The notes below the pieces were generated by a model, which was given only the letters and a program-made list of their open reading frames with translations, made no database searches and was not told the origin of the DNA. A stretch of DNA of 64,000 nt from Poindextera sp041691315. Its GTDB lineage: Bacteria; Pseudomonadota; Alphaproteobacteria; Caulobacterales; Caulobacteraceae. Positions 40,573 through 51,850 of the stretch are shown piece after piece. Where the stretch lies: assembly GCA_041691315.1 (NCBI GenBank), contig JBEPUW010000018.1, positions 1 through 64,000 of the forward strand, given 5' to 3'. Both the position numbers and the translations under genes were made by a program. Position 1 is the first letter of the stretch, and the number at the start of each line of letters is the position of its first letter.

Positions 40573-40938
40573 TAAATACCTGTATCTGCAACGCTTATTC
40601 ATTGATCGCCGGTCGCGGCCCAAAATCGGCCCTGCCTTGCGCGCTGCGACATAATGTTCAGTGAACAGACTCCCCCTTTTTCGCTTTCCCTTGCCCTGTG
40701 AGAGGCTTTCGGGAGTCAAGAAAAAGATTCTCGGCGACGTCAAATTATGCCTGTTGACCGGCTCCTGCCGAGGGCTAGGTTGAGCGCTTACCACGTATCA
40801 TTCCTGTACGGACGATTGCGTAGTCGGAGGCCAGAGGGCGGTCTCCGGGCGAGCTTGTGCGCATAGAATTGGGCGCCGCACGCAAGGGGGCGGGCGGATT
40901 TTTCAAGCGAATAAAGACCGGTTCGGGGGTTGGCCACG
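40573..40938 (+). promoter_or_regulatory. dnaA upstream region (about 370 bp) with GANTC sites
   Basis: This gap shows no gene. GAGTC lies at 40713-40717 and GATTC at 40726-40730, both GANTC sites for CcrM methylation. A sigma-70-like pair TTGACC (40754-40759) and TAGGTT (40776-40781) with 16-bp spacing follows. In Caulobacter, dnaA transcription depends on GANTC methylation state. The leader up to the ATG is long (over 150 nt). I found no cluster of DnaA boxes, so it is not offered as the replication origin. Confidence 0.5.
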
Positions 40939-42372
40939 ATGACGATGCGCTATGGGGGATTGGCGGGCCAGGCGATGGGCGAAAGCGCGCCGGGCGAGGT
41001 TTGGGCCCATGCGGCGGCGGCGCTCAGGGGCGAGCTTGGCGACGACACCTACGGCTCCTGGCTGGGCCAGGCGGCGCTGCGCCAGGGCCAGGACGGCGCC
41101 CTGGCGCTGGTGACGCCGACGCAGACCGCCCGCGACTGGGTGAGCCGCAATGCGTGGCGGCGGATCAGCGAACTGTGGGCCACCAGCGATCCGCTGCACC
41201 GACCGCTCGGCCTCAAGTCCAGGGCCGAGTTCGACGCCGCCACGGGCGACCTCGCGATCGCGCCGGCGCCGGTGGAGACGCCGGCGGCTGTCACCAAGAC
41301 CGTGGCCAAGGCCGACGCCCATCCGTCGCGCACCACCTGCCTGCAGGATCGCTTCACCTTCGAGACCTTCGTCCAGGGTCCGGCCAACGACTTCGCCTAT
41401 GATGTGGCGAGGCGGGTCGCGGCCTGGAGCGACGGCCATTTCAACCCGGTGATCTTCCACGGCCCGTTCGGCTTCGGCAAAACCCACCTCATGAACGCCA
41501 TCGCCTGGGAGGCGGGTCGCAACGCGCCGGACAAGAAGGTCATCTACCTGACCGCCGAGCGCTTCCTGTCCGGCTTTGTCCGGGCGCTAATGGACAAGAC
41601 CGGGCCGGCCTTCAAGGAGGAGCTGCGCGCCGCCGACCTGCTGCTCATCGACGACGTGCATTTTGTGGCGGGAAAACAATCCAGTCAGGAAGAACTCTTC
41701 CACACCCTGGCCGCCCTGACCCAGGACGGCCGCCGGGTGGTGCTGACCTGCGACCGCGCGCCGACCGAACTGGCCGAGATGGACCCGCGCCTGCGCTCGC
41801 ACCTGCAGGCGGGCCTAGTCTGCGGCATCGAGCCGGCCGACCGCACGCTGCGCCTGGGTATCCTGGAGCGCAAGCTGGACCTGCTGGCCCGGCAACAGGG
41901 CCAGGGCGGCCTGGCCGCCCGCGCCGAGGTGCTGGAATTCCTCGCTGATCGATTCACCGACAGCGTTCGCGAACTGGAGGGCGCCTTGAACACTTTGGTG
42001 GCGAGAGCCGGCGTCGGCGTCGGCGCGCTCAGCCTCGACGAGGCCCAGACCATTTTGCGTCCGCATCTGCGCAGCGGCGAGAAGCGGATCACCGTCGACG
42101 AGATCCAGAAGGCTACCGCCGAGCACTACGGCATGCGCCAGGTCGACCTGATCTCCGAGCGGCGCAATCGCGCCATCGCCCGGCCGCGGCAGGCGGCCAT
42201 GTGGCTGGCCAAACACCTCACCACCCGCTCGCTGCCCGACATCGGACGCCGTTTCGGCGGGCGCGATCACACAACCGTGCTGCACGCGGTGCGCCGTATC
42301 GAAGCGCTCAAGGTCGACGACGCCCAACTGGCTCGCGATCTTGAGGTTCTGACCCGCAAACTCCGAGGCTGA
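40939..42372 (+). CDS. dnaA: Chromosomal replication initiator DnaA
   Basis: DnaA binds origin boxes and unwinds the origin. The 477 residues: domain I (about 18-90, ELGDDTYGSWL), a variable linker, AAA+ domain with Walker A GPFGFGKTH (175-183, K181) and Walker B LLLIDDV (234-240), and the C-terminal DNA-binding domain with GRDHTTVLHAVRRIE. The Walker A variant is that of Caulobacter. I chose ATG 40939 (MTMRYGG), matching the relatives' N-terminus; an in-frame TTG nine bases upstream is possible. First of dnaA-dnaN-recF-gyrB. Confidence 0.97.
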   Translation: MTMRYGGLAGQAMGESAPGEVWAHAAAALRGELGDDTYGSWLGQAALRQGQDGALALVTPTQTARDWVSRNAWRRISELWATSDPLHRPLGLKSRAEFDAATGDLAIAPAPVETPAAVTKTVAKADAHPSRTTCLQDRFTFETFVQGPANDFAYDVARRVAAWSDGHFNPVIFHGPFGFGKTHLMNAIAWEAGRNAPDKKVIYLTAERFLSGFVRALMDKTGPAFKEELRAADLLLIDDVHFVAGKQSSQEELFHTLAALTQDGRRVVLTCDRAPTELAEMDPRLRSHLQAGLVCGIEPADRTLRLGILERKLDLLARQQGQGGLAARAEVLEFLADRFTDSVRELEGALNTLVARAGVGVGALSLDEAQTILRPHLRSGEKRITVDEIQKATAEHYGMRQVDLISERRNRAIARPRQAAMWLAKHLTTRSLPDIGRRFGGRDHTTVLHAVRRIEALKVDDAQLARDLEVLTRKLRG

Positions 42373-42475
42373 CACCCCTTCCCCAGCCGTGGTTTTCCGC
42401 TAATCTCCGCAACCCCCTTAGTCGGACCGCGCGGGGGGGCATGGGGGCCACAGCGGTCGGGATTCGGACGTCCAG

Positions 42476-43594
42476 ATGCAGCTTTCGATCGAACGCGCGG
42501 CTTTGCTCAAGGCCTTGGGACACGTGCAGAACGTGGTCGAGCGGCGCAATACGATTCCCATCCTGTCGAATGTGCTGCTGTCCGCCGAGGGCGACGCCAT
42601 GGCCCTGTCTGCCACCGACCTGGACATGGAGATCATCGACGAGACGCCCGGCCGCGTCGAAGGCGCCGGCCAGATCACCGCGCCCGCCCACACCCTCTAT
42701 GAGATCGTCCGCAAGCTGCCCGAGGGCTCGGAGGTCGAGCTGCGCTATTCCGGCGACGATCCGCGGCTGCTGGTCGTGGCCGGCCGCTCCAAGTTCAACC
42801 TGCCGGTGCTGCCGGCCGGCGACTTCCCGGTCATGTCGTCCGACGGGCTGGGCAACCGCTTCGTGATCGCCACCAAGGACCTGATCCGGCTGATCGACAC
42901 CACCCGCTTCGCCATCTCGACCGAGGAGACCCGCTACTATCTGAACGGCCTCTATCTGCACACCGTGGTCGAAGGTGGCGTCGCCAAGCTGCGCGCCGTG
43001 GCGACGGACGGCCGCCGGCTGGCCCTGGCCGAGATGCCGGCCCCGGAGGGCGCGGCCGGCGCACCGGGCGTCATCGTGCCACGCAAGACCGTGGCCGAGG
43101 CGAGGCGATTGCTGGAAGACGCCGGCGAAAGCGTCGAGGTGCAGATCTCCGCCCAGAAGGTGCGTTTCGACTTCGGCCGCGCCGCCCTGACGTCCAAGGT
43201 GATCGACGGGGCCTTTCCAGACTATGTGCGGGTCATTCCGCAAGGCAACAGCCGCATCCTGATCGTCGACAACAGCATGTTCGCCCGCGCCGTCGATCGG
43301 GTGGCGACCATCTCGGAGGAAAAGAGCCGCTCGGTGAAGGTCGCCGTCGAACGCGGCAAGGTGGTGCTGACCGTGCGCAACATGGAGGCCGGCCAGGCGG
43401 TGGAAGAGGTCGAGGCGGACTACGAGGGCGAGCCCTTCGAGGTGGGTTTCAACGCCCGCTACCTGCTCGATGTCGCCGACCAGATCCAGGGCGAGACGGC
43501 GGAGTTCCGCTTCGCCGAGCCGCACGACCCGACCCTGGTGCTCGATCCGGCCGATCCGGACGTCCAGTACGTCCTGATGCCGCTGAGGGTTTAG
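42476..43594 (+). CDS. dnaN: DNA polymerase III beta sliding clamp
   Basis: The 372-residue clamp subunit has three homologous domains. Seen directly: MQLSIERAALLKALGHVQNVVERRNTIPIL at the N-terminus, FAISTEETRYYLNGLYL, and the C-terminal YVLMPLRV that closes the protein-binding pocket region. It is 103 nt after dnaA, a gap that may hold a second promoter. Confidence 0.97.
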   Translation: MQLSIERAALLKALGHVQNVVERRNTIPILSNVLLSAEGDAMALSATDLDMEIIDETPGRVEGAGQITAPAHTLYEIVRKLPEGSEVELRYSGDDPRLLVVAGRSKFNLPVLPAGDFPVMSSDGLGNRFVIATKDLIRLIDTTRFAISTEETRYYLNGLYLHTVVEGGVAKLRAVATDGRRLALAEMPAPEGAAGAPGVIVPRKTVAEARRLLEDAGESVEVQISAQKVRFDFGRAALTSKVIDGAFPDYVRVIPQGNSRILIVDNSMFARAVDRVATISEEKSRSVKVAVERGKVVLTVRNMEAGQAVEEVEADYEGEPFEVGFNARYLLDVADQIQGETAEFRFAEPHDPTLVLDPADPDVQYVLMPLRV

Positions 43595-43620
43595 CGCGCC
43601 GGCCGTCAGGATAGCGGGCC

Positions 43621-44762
43621 ATGCCTCGCACCGTCCTTCGCCGCCTGACGCTCACCGATTTCCGATCCTATGACCGCGCGGCGCTGGCGCTGGACGGGCG
43701 GCCGGTCTTCCTGTTTGGACCGAACGGGGCCGGCAAGACCAATCTGCTCGAGGCGATCAGCTTCCTGATCCCCGGCCGCGGCTTGCGCAACGCCGCCATG
43801 GCCGAGGTCGGCCGCCGCGAGCCCGCCGAACCGCAAGGCCGCGCCTGGGCGGTGGCGGCGGAACTGGAGGGCGCGGACGGCCCGGTCCAGCTCGGCACCG
43901 GCCTGGAGAGCGCCGGCGCGCCGCGTCGCAGCGTACGGATCGAGGGCGAACCGGCCCAGCCCGGCCGGCTGGCGGAGCTGGTGCGGCTGGTCTGGCTGAC
44001 CCCGCGCGAGGATCGGCTCTTCCTGGAGGCCGCCAGCGAGCGGCGGCGGTTCTTCGATCGGCTGGTCTACGCCGGCGAGCCCGGCCACGCGGTGCAGGTG
44101 GGGGCCTACGAGCGCGCCATGCGCGAGCGTATGCGGCTCCTGGCCGAGGCTCCGGCCGATCCGGCCTGGCTGAATGCGCTGGAAGCCAGGCTGGCCAAGG
44201 CCGGGGCGGCCATGGCGATGGCGCGGGCCCGCACGCTGCAGGCGCTCACCGCCGAGATCGCCGCCCGGGGCGAGCGGCCCTTTCCGCAGGCCTCGCTGGG
44301 CCTGTCCGGCGACTGGGAGGCGATGGCGGTCGAGGGGGCGTCGCCTGCGGAGATCGAGGCCCGGTTGGCCACCGCCTTGGCCGCTGCGCGGTCGCGCGAC
44401 GCCGCCGCCGGGCGGGCGCTGACCGGCCCGCACCGCGGCGATCTGCTGGTCGGCTATGTGCAAAAGGGCCGGGTGGCGGCTGAATCCTCCACCGGCGAGC
44501 AAAAAGCGCTGATTTTGAACCTTATTCTGGCCCAGGCTTCGCGACTTTCCCGTGCGGAATCGCAACCGAATCCTATATTGTTACTGGACGAGGTCGCCGC
44601 GCACCTGGACTCCTTCCGCCGCGCGGCGCTCTTCGACGAAATCGAGGCGCTAGGCTTGCAAGCCTTCCTGACCGGGACCGACGCCGCCCTGTTCGCCGCC
44701 CTTAAGGGTCGGGCGCAAGGGTTCAGCATCGACGCCGGGCGCCTCACCGCATTGGACGAAGA

Positions 44763-44766
<4 letters not shown>
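43621..44766 (+). CDS. recF: DNA repair protein RecF
   Basis: RecF helps load RecA at gaps and forks. The 381 residues carry Walker A FGPNGAGKTNLLEA (about 31-44), the SMC-like signature STGEQKALILNLILA and Walker B ILLLDEVAAHLD, and the LRRLTLTDFRSYDRA start. The last codons overlap gyrB (ATGA), so gyrB translation is coupled. Confidence 0.96.
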
Positions 44767-47185
<2,419 letters not shown>

Positions 47186-47189
<4 letters not shown>

Positions 47190-47581
47190 ACCGCGGCCGC
47201 GCCGGCCAGGGCTTCGTGCAGGACCTGTTCGAGCTGGTGCGGCAGGAACGGTTTGCGCAGCATCGGCCGGGCGCGCCAGCGTTCGTCGATGCCGGCGTCG
47301 TCATAGCCGGTGGCGAGCACGAACAGGCAGCCGCGCTTTTCCAGCGCCTCGGCGACGGGAAAGCTGCGCTCCCCGGCCAGGTTCACGTCCAGTATGGCGA
47401 CATCGATGGCCTGGCTCTCGTCCTCGGCCATCGCCAGCGCCTCGCGCAGGCGCATGATCGGCCCGACGATCTCACAGCCCAGGTCGCTCAGCATATCCTC
47501 GAGCAGCATCGAAACCAGGGCCTCGTCCTCGACGACGAGCACCTTGAGCCCCGCCAGCGCGGCCTTGGACGAATCCGACAT
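47186..47581 (-). CDS. Single-domain response regulator
   Basis: The 131 residues form one receiver: the acidic pair in VLVVEDEALVSMLLED, the phospho-Asp in VAILDVNLAGERSFP (about residue 66), the Thr/Ala position VLATGYDDA and the Lys in MLRKPFLPHQLEQ. No output domain. Such proteins work in phosphorelays or by binding partners. No kinase is adjacent, so the cognate is unknown. Confidence 0.92.
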
Positions 47582-47738
47582 GGAATTGATCTCACCCCGA
47601 CGCTACACCGTGCGTCGCTTCCGCCGCGCACGCAATCCCGCCGGTCCGCGAAACGCGGCGAAGCGGCTTCGGTTGCGTTGACACCCCGACCTCGCGGCTT
47701 AAAAGCGCCGGTGAGGGCCGACCAGGGAGGGCCCGGCG

Positions 47739-48164
47739 ATGAGTGAAGCCCCGGCTGGCCGTCCCACCCCGAAAGCCGCCGACCGGCCAATGTCGCCTTA
47801 CGTTACGGTGTGGCGCTGGCACCTGACCATGGCGGTGTCGATCCTGCACCGGGTGACCGGAATAGCGCTCTACGGCGCGGCGCTGATCCTGGCGGGCTGG
47901 GCCGTGGCCCTGGCCGCCGGTCCCGGCGCCTTTGATCTGTTCCGCCTCATTCTCGGCTCGCCGCCCGGCAAGCTGGTGCTGATCGGCATCACGCTGTCGC
48001 TCTTCTATCACCTGGCCAATGGCGTCCGGCATTTGGTCTGGGACTTCGGCTCGGGGTTCCTGCCGAAGACCGCCGACATGAGCGCCGCTGTGGTGATCGT
48101 CTTCGCCGTCGCTGCAACCGTCGCGGTCTGGGTGGCCGCCGGTATGACGGGGGCCCTTTCGTGA
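47739..48164 (+). CDS. sdhC: Succinate dehydrogenase cytochrome b556 subunit
   Basis: Membrane anchor of complex II. The 141 residues carry RPMSPYVTVWRWHLTMAVSILHRVTG with SxxHRxTG and three hydrophobic helices, and the heme-ligand His in LFYHLANGVRHLVWD. Starts the sdhCDAB operon. The stop overlaps sdhD. Confidence 0.94.
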   Translation: MSEAPAGRPTPKAADRPMSPYVTVWRWHLTMAVSILHRVTGIALYGAALILAGWAVALAAGPGAFDLFRLILGSPPGKLVLIGITLSLFYHLANGVRHLVWDFGSGFLPKTADMSAAVVIVFAVAATVAVWVAAGMTGALS

Positions 48165-48553
48165 GCGGCTATCGCACCCCGCTCGGCCGCGTTCGCGGCC
48201 TTGGCGCCGCCAAGCACGGCGTGGGCGGCTTCATCGCCCAGCGGGTCTCGGCCGCGGCCCTGGTGCTACTGACGCTCTGGGGCGTCTATGCCGCCTTGAG
48301 CCTGTCCAAGGCCAACTATGCGACTGCGGTGCTCTGGATGCATGCGCCGCTCAACGCCATCCTGATGGCGCTGCTGATCGGGGTGGGCGTCTTCCACATG
48401 CGTATCGGTATGGCCGAGGTCATACTGGACTACATCGAGCGGCCGACCACCAAGGCGTTGCTGCTCACCCTGAATGTCTTCGCCGCCTGGCTGGCCGGCG
48501 CGATCGGCGTCTTTTCGGTGCTTAAGGTCGCCCTCTCGAGTGGAATCTATTGA
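48161..48553 (+). CDS. sdhD: Succinate dehydrogenase membrane anchor subunit
   Basis: The 130 residues open with a basic GRVRGLGAAKHGVGGFIAQRVSA and have three hydrophobic helices with a conserved His in GVFHMRIGMAEVILDYIE. Second anchor subunit. ATGA overlap with sdhC and TGATG overlap with sdhA support a single transcript. Confidence 0.94.
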   Translation: MSGYRTPLGRVRGLGAAKHGVGGFIAQRVSAAALVLLTLWGVYAALSLSKANYATAVLWMHAPLNAILMALLIGVGVFHMRIGMAEVILDYIERPTTKALLLTLNVFAAWLAGAIGVFSVLKVALSSGIY

Positions 48554-50340
48554 TGGCGGCTTACGAACTCACCGACCACAGGTTCGACGTCCTGGTGGTC
48601 GGCGCCGGCGGATCGGGCCTGAGGGCGGCTCTGGGCTGCGCTCAGGCGGGGCTGAAAACCGCCTGCATCACCAAGGTCTTCCCGACGCGGTCTCACACGG
48701 TGGCGGCCCAGGGCGGCATCGCCGCCAGCCTGGGCAATATGAGCCCGGACGACTGGCGCTGGCACATGTACGACACCGTCAAGGGCGCCGACTGGCTGGG
48801 CGACCAGGACGCTATCGAATACCTGGTCCGCAATGCGCCCACCGCTGTCTATGAGCTGGAGCATTGGGGCGTACCGTTCTCGCGCACCGAGGATGGCCGG
48901 ATCTACCAGCGCGCCTTTGGCGGCATGACCAAGAACTACGGCGAGGGGCCTATCCAGCGCACCTGCGCCGCGGCCGATCGCACCGGCCACGCCATGCTGC
49001 ACACCATGTACGGCCAGAGCCTGGCCCACGACGTCGAGTTCTTCATCGAGTACTTCGCCATCGACCTGATCATGGATGGCGATACCTGCCTGGGCGTGCT
49101 GGCCTGGAAGCTGGACGACGGCACCCTGCACCGGTTCCAGGCCCAGACCACCATCCTGGCCACCGGCGGCTATGGCCGCGCCTACGCCTCCTGCACCTCG
49201 GCCCATACCTGCACCGGCGATGGCGGCGGCATGGTGCTGCGCGCCGGCCTGCCGTTGCAGGATATGGAGTTCGTCCAGTTCCACCCCACCGGCATCTACG
49301 GCGCCGGCTGCCTGATCACCGAGGGCGCGCGTGGCGAGGGCGGCTATCTGACCAATTCCGAGGGCGAGCGCTTCATGGAGCGCTACGCCCCCAGCGTGAA
49401 GGACCTGGCGCCTCGCGACATGGTCTCACGCGCGATGACCATCGAAATCCGCGAGGGCCGCGGCGTCGGCCCGAAGAAGGACCACATCTTCCTGCACCTG
49501 GATCACCTGGATCCCAAGGTGCTGCACGAGCGGCTGCCGGGCATTTCGGAGACGGCGAAGATCTTCGCCAATGTCGACGTGACCAAGGAGCCGATCCCGG
49601 TCCTGCCGACCGTCCACTACAATATGGGCGGCATCCAGACCAACTATCACGCCCAGGTCGTGACCCAGGCGGGCGGCGATCCCGACCATGTCGTGCCCGG
49701 CCTGATGGCCGTGGGCGAGGCGGCCTGCGTCTCCGTGCACGGCTCCAACCGGCTGGGCTCCAACAGCCTCGTCGACCTGGTGGTGTTCGGCCGCGCCGCC
49801 GGCCTGCGCTGCGCCGAACTGCTCAAGCCCGGCGCCCGGATGGTCGAACTCAGACCTGAGCACACGCAAGCCGCGCTCGATCGCTTCGACCGTTTCCGCT
49901 ACGCCGATGGTTCGACGCCGACGGCGGTGCTGCGCGACCGGATGCAGGTGGCGATGACCGAGGACGCGGCGGTGTTCCGCACCGGCGAGAGCCTGAAGAG
50001 CGGCGTCCAGCGCATCGACAAGGTGCTGGCCGACATGGCCGACATCAAGACCTTCGACCGCGGCCTGGTCTGGAACACCGACCTGATCGAGACCCTGGAG
50101 CTGGACAATCTGATCGTCCAGGCCGCCGTGACCGTGACCGGGGCGCTGAACCGCGAGGAAAGCCGCGGCGCTCACGCGCGGGAGGACTTCGCCGAGCGCG
50201 ACGACGTCGACTGGATGAAGCACACCCTGGCCTGGCTCGACCCCGCCACCGGAAAGGTGCGGATCGAATATCGCCCGGTCCACGCCCAGCCGATGAGCAA
50301 CGACATCGCCTCCATCCCGCCCAAGGCGCGGGTCTATTGA
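48553..50340 (+). CDS. sdhA: Succinate dehydrogenase flavoprotein subunit
   Basis: Catalyses succinate oxidation. The 595 residues begin MAAYELTDHRFDVLVVGAGGSGLRAALG (FAD-binding) and include SHTVAAQGGIAASLGNM with the flavin-attaching His in TRSHTVAAQGG, HPTGIYGAGCLITEGARGEGG and RAMTIEIREGRGVG. I use the ATG at 48553; a TTG one codon earlier gives one extra Met. Confidence 0.97.
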   Translation: MAAYELTDHRFDVLVVGAGGSGLRAALGCAQAGLKTACITKVFPTRSHTVAAQGGIAASLGNMSPDDWRWHMYDTVKGADWLGDQDAIEYLVRNAPTAVYELEHWGVPFSRTEDGRIYQRAFGGMTKNYGEGPIQRTCAAADRTGHAMLHTMYGQSLAHDVEFFIEYFAIDLIMDGDTCLGVLAWKLDDGTLHRFQAQTTILATGGYGRAYASCTSAHTCTGDGGGMVLRAGLPLQDMEFVQFHPTGIYGAGCLITEGARGEGGYLTNSEGERFMERYAPSVKDLAPRDMVSRAMTIEIREGRGVGPKKDHIFLHLDHLDPKVLHERLPGISETAKIFANVDVTKEPIPVLPTVHYNMGGIQTNYHAQVVTQAGGDPDHVVPGLMAVGEAACVSVHGSNRLGSNSLVDLVVFGRAAGLRCAELLKPGARMVELRPEHTQAALDRFDRFRYADGSTPTAVLRDRMQVAMTEDAAVFRTGESLKSGVQRIDKVLADMADIKTFDRGLVWNTDLIETLELDNLIVQAAVTVTGALNREESRGAHAREDFAERDDVDWMKHTLAWLDPATGKVRIEYRPVHAQPMSNDIASIPPKARVY

Positions 50341-50373
50341 GGCTGGACTTCAGATGAATAAAGGGTCGCTTGC

Positions 50374-51156
50374 ATGGTCCAGCTGACGCTGCCGCAGAAT
50401 TCCAAGGTCAAGAAGGGCAAGCATTGGCCCGCGCCGGTGGGCGCCAAGACGGTCAAGGCTTTCCGCGTCTATCGCTGGGACCCGGAGGACGGCGGCAATC
50501 CGCGCTGGGACGTCTATGACGTGGCGGTCGACCAATGCGGCCCGATGCTGCTGGACGTGCTGATCCACATCAAGAACACCATGGATCCGACCCTCGCCTT
50601 CCGCCGCTCATGCCGCGAGGGGGTGTGCGGCTCCTGCGCCATGAACATCGGCGGCCGCAACACCCTGGCCTGCACCCACGGCTGGGAGGAGGTCCCCGGC
50701 AAGGAGATCCAGATCTCACCGCTGCCGCACCAGGCGGTGATCAAGGACCTGATCCCCGATCTCTCCATCTTCTTCGCCCAGTACGCCTCGATCGAGCCCT
50801 GGCTCCATACCACGACGCCCGAGCCGCAGAAGGAATGGCGCCAGTCCGAGGAGGATCGCGCAAAGCTCGACGGCCTCTATGAGTGCATCCTCTGCGCCTG
50901 CTGTTCGACCGCGTGCCCGAGCTATTGGTGGAACGGCGAGAAATATCTCGGCCCGGCCGCGCTTCTGCAGTCCTATCGCTGGCTGGCCGACAGCCGCGAC
51001 GAGGCGACCGGCGAGCGGCTCGACGACCTGGAAGACCCGTTCAAGCTCTATCGCTGCCACACCATCATGAACTGCGCCCAGGTCTGCCCCAAGGGTCTGA
51101 ACCCGGCCAAGGCGATCGCCGAGATCAAACAGATGATGGTCGAGCGGGTGGTCTAG
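50374..51156 (+). CDS. sdhB: Succinate dehydrogenase iron-sulfur subunit
   Basis: The 260 residues have the [2Fe-2S] ligands CREGVCGSCAMNI...LAC, the [4Fe-4S] ligands CILCACCSTACPSYWW and the [3Fe-4S] set CHTIMNCAQVCPKGLNP, in the normal order. Transfers electrons from SdhA to ubiquinone. It ends 33 nt inside the convergent PIN-domain gene. Confidence 0.97.
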   Translation: MVQLTLPQNSKVKKGKHWPAPVGAKTVKAFRVYRWDPEDGGNPRWDVYDVAVDQCGPMLLDVLIHIKNTMDPTLAFRRSCREGVCGSCAMNIGGRNTLACTHGWEEVPGKEIQISPLPHQAVIKDLIPDLSIFFAQYASIEPWLHTTTPEPQKEWRQSEEDRAKLDGLYECILCACCSTACPSYWWNGEKYLGPAALLQSYRWLADSRDEATGERLDDLEDPFKLYRCHTIMNCAQVCPKGLNPAKAIAEIKQMMVERVV

Positions 51157-51535
51157 CGGCCTCTTCGGCCAGCTTTAGCCCGCACCAATTCGCGAAGTGA
51201 CGATAGTCGCCGTCACGCGCGATGAGGGCGACGTCGGCATCGATGCAGCATTGGGCGATCAGGCTGTCGGCCAGCTTCGCCTTCAGGCCCTTCTCCAAGA
51301 GGGTTCGACGGCTGCGGCCGGCTCGCTCCCAGAAGCCCTCGGTGATCGGCAACATGCCGATCGTTGCAAAGATCGTGATGAGCTGTGGCGTGAGGGGTCG
51401 CGCGTAGAGTTCGGTCGTAACCGGCGGGGCCATGCGCAAATCACCGGTCGTCAGCGCGTCGGACAACTGCTCGACGTCACGGCCGGTTTGGCCGTGCAGA
51501 AAGGCGATCATCGTACTCGTGTCGGCCGATATCAA
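51125..51535 (-). CDS. VapC-like PIN-domain toxin
   Basis: The 136 residues read as a complete PIN domain: the first acidic residue in MISADTSTMIAFLHG (D5), then an acidic position in VTTELYARPL (E about 42), and a final cluster AKLADSLIAQCCIDADVALIARDGDYRHF. Expected to cleave RNA. It overlaps its antitoxin by 4 nt (ATGA) and the end of sdhB by 32 nt. Intact, unlike the other PIN-type genes in this window. Confidence 0.88.
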   Translation of the reverse strand: MISADTSTMIAFLHGQTGRDVEQLSDALTTGDLRMAPPVTTELYARPLTPQLITIFATIGMLPITEGFWERAGRSRRTLLEKGLKAKLADSLIAQCCIDADVALIARDGDYRHFANWCGLKLAEEAARPPARPSSV

Positions 51536-51762
51536 AGAACGTTGCCGTGTTGGTCGAACTCACGATCTTCGCGCAGTTCATCCAAGTCGATATCGAGATG
51601 AACCTTGCCTTTGAGTGCGAGGAGTTCACGACAAGCCTGTGCGTGGGCGAGGCGTTGCAGCGCCAGCCGGAGCGTTTCCGAAACCCCCGCGCCCGTGTAA
51701 TCCTGAGCCGTTTTCAGCAACTGTGTCGGAACGAAAGCCGTAATTTTTCGCATATCTCCCAT
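51532..51762 (-). CDS. VapB-like antitoxin
   Basis: A 76-residue antitoxin candidate with an RHH-like start (MRKITAFVPTQLLKTAQDYTGAGVSETLRLALQRLAH) and an acidic, toxin-binding tail (DIDLDELREDREFDQHG). The start could also be three codons later at 51753; GGAG precedes that ATG but very closely. It immediately precedes and overlaps the PIN gene, so vapBC-like. Confidence 0.85.
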   Translation of the reverse strand: MGDMRKITAFVPTQLLKTAQDYTGAGVSETLRLALQRLAHAQACRELLALKGKVHLDIDLDELREDREFDQHGNVL

Positions 51763-51850
51763 ACGGCATCCAATGCCATATCAAGCAGCGGACATCAACC
51801 ACGATTCGGTCCAAGTTGACGCAACCGTCATTATTCTGCATCGGTCGCTG

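Noticed and set aside
40573..40938. Replication origin next to dnaA
   Set aside because: No cluster of DnaA boxes or AT-rich unwinding element; the closest 9-mer (TTATTCATT) has two mismatches. In Caulobacter the origin is not next to dnaA.
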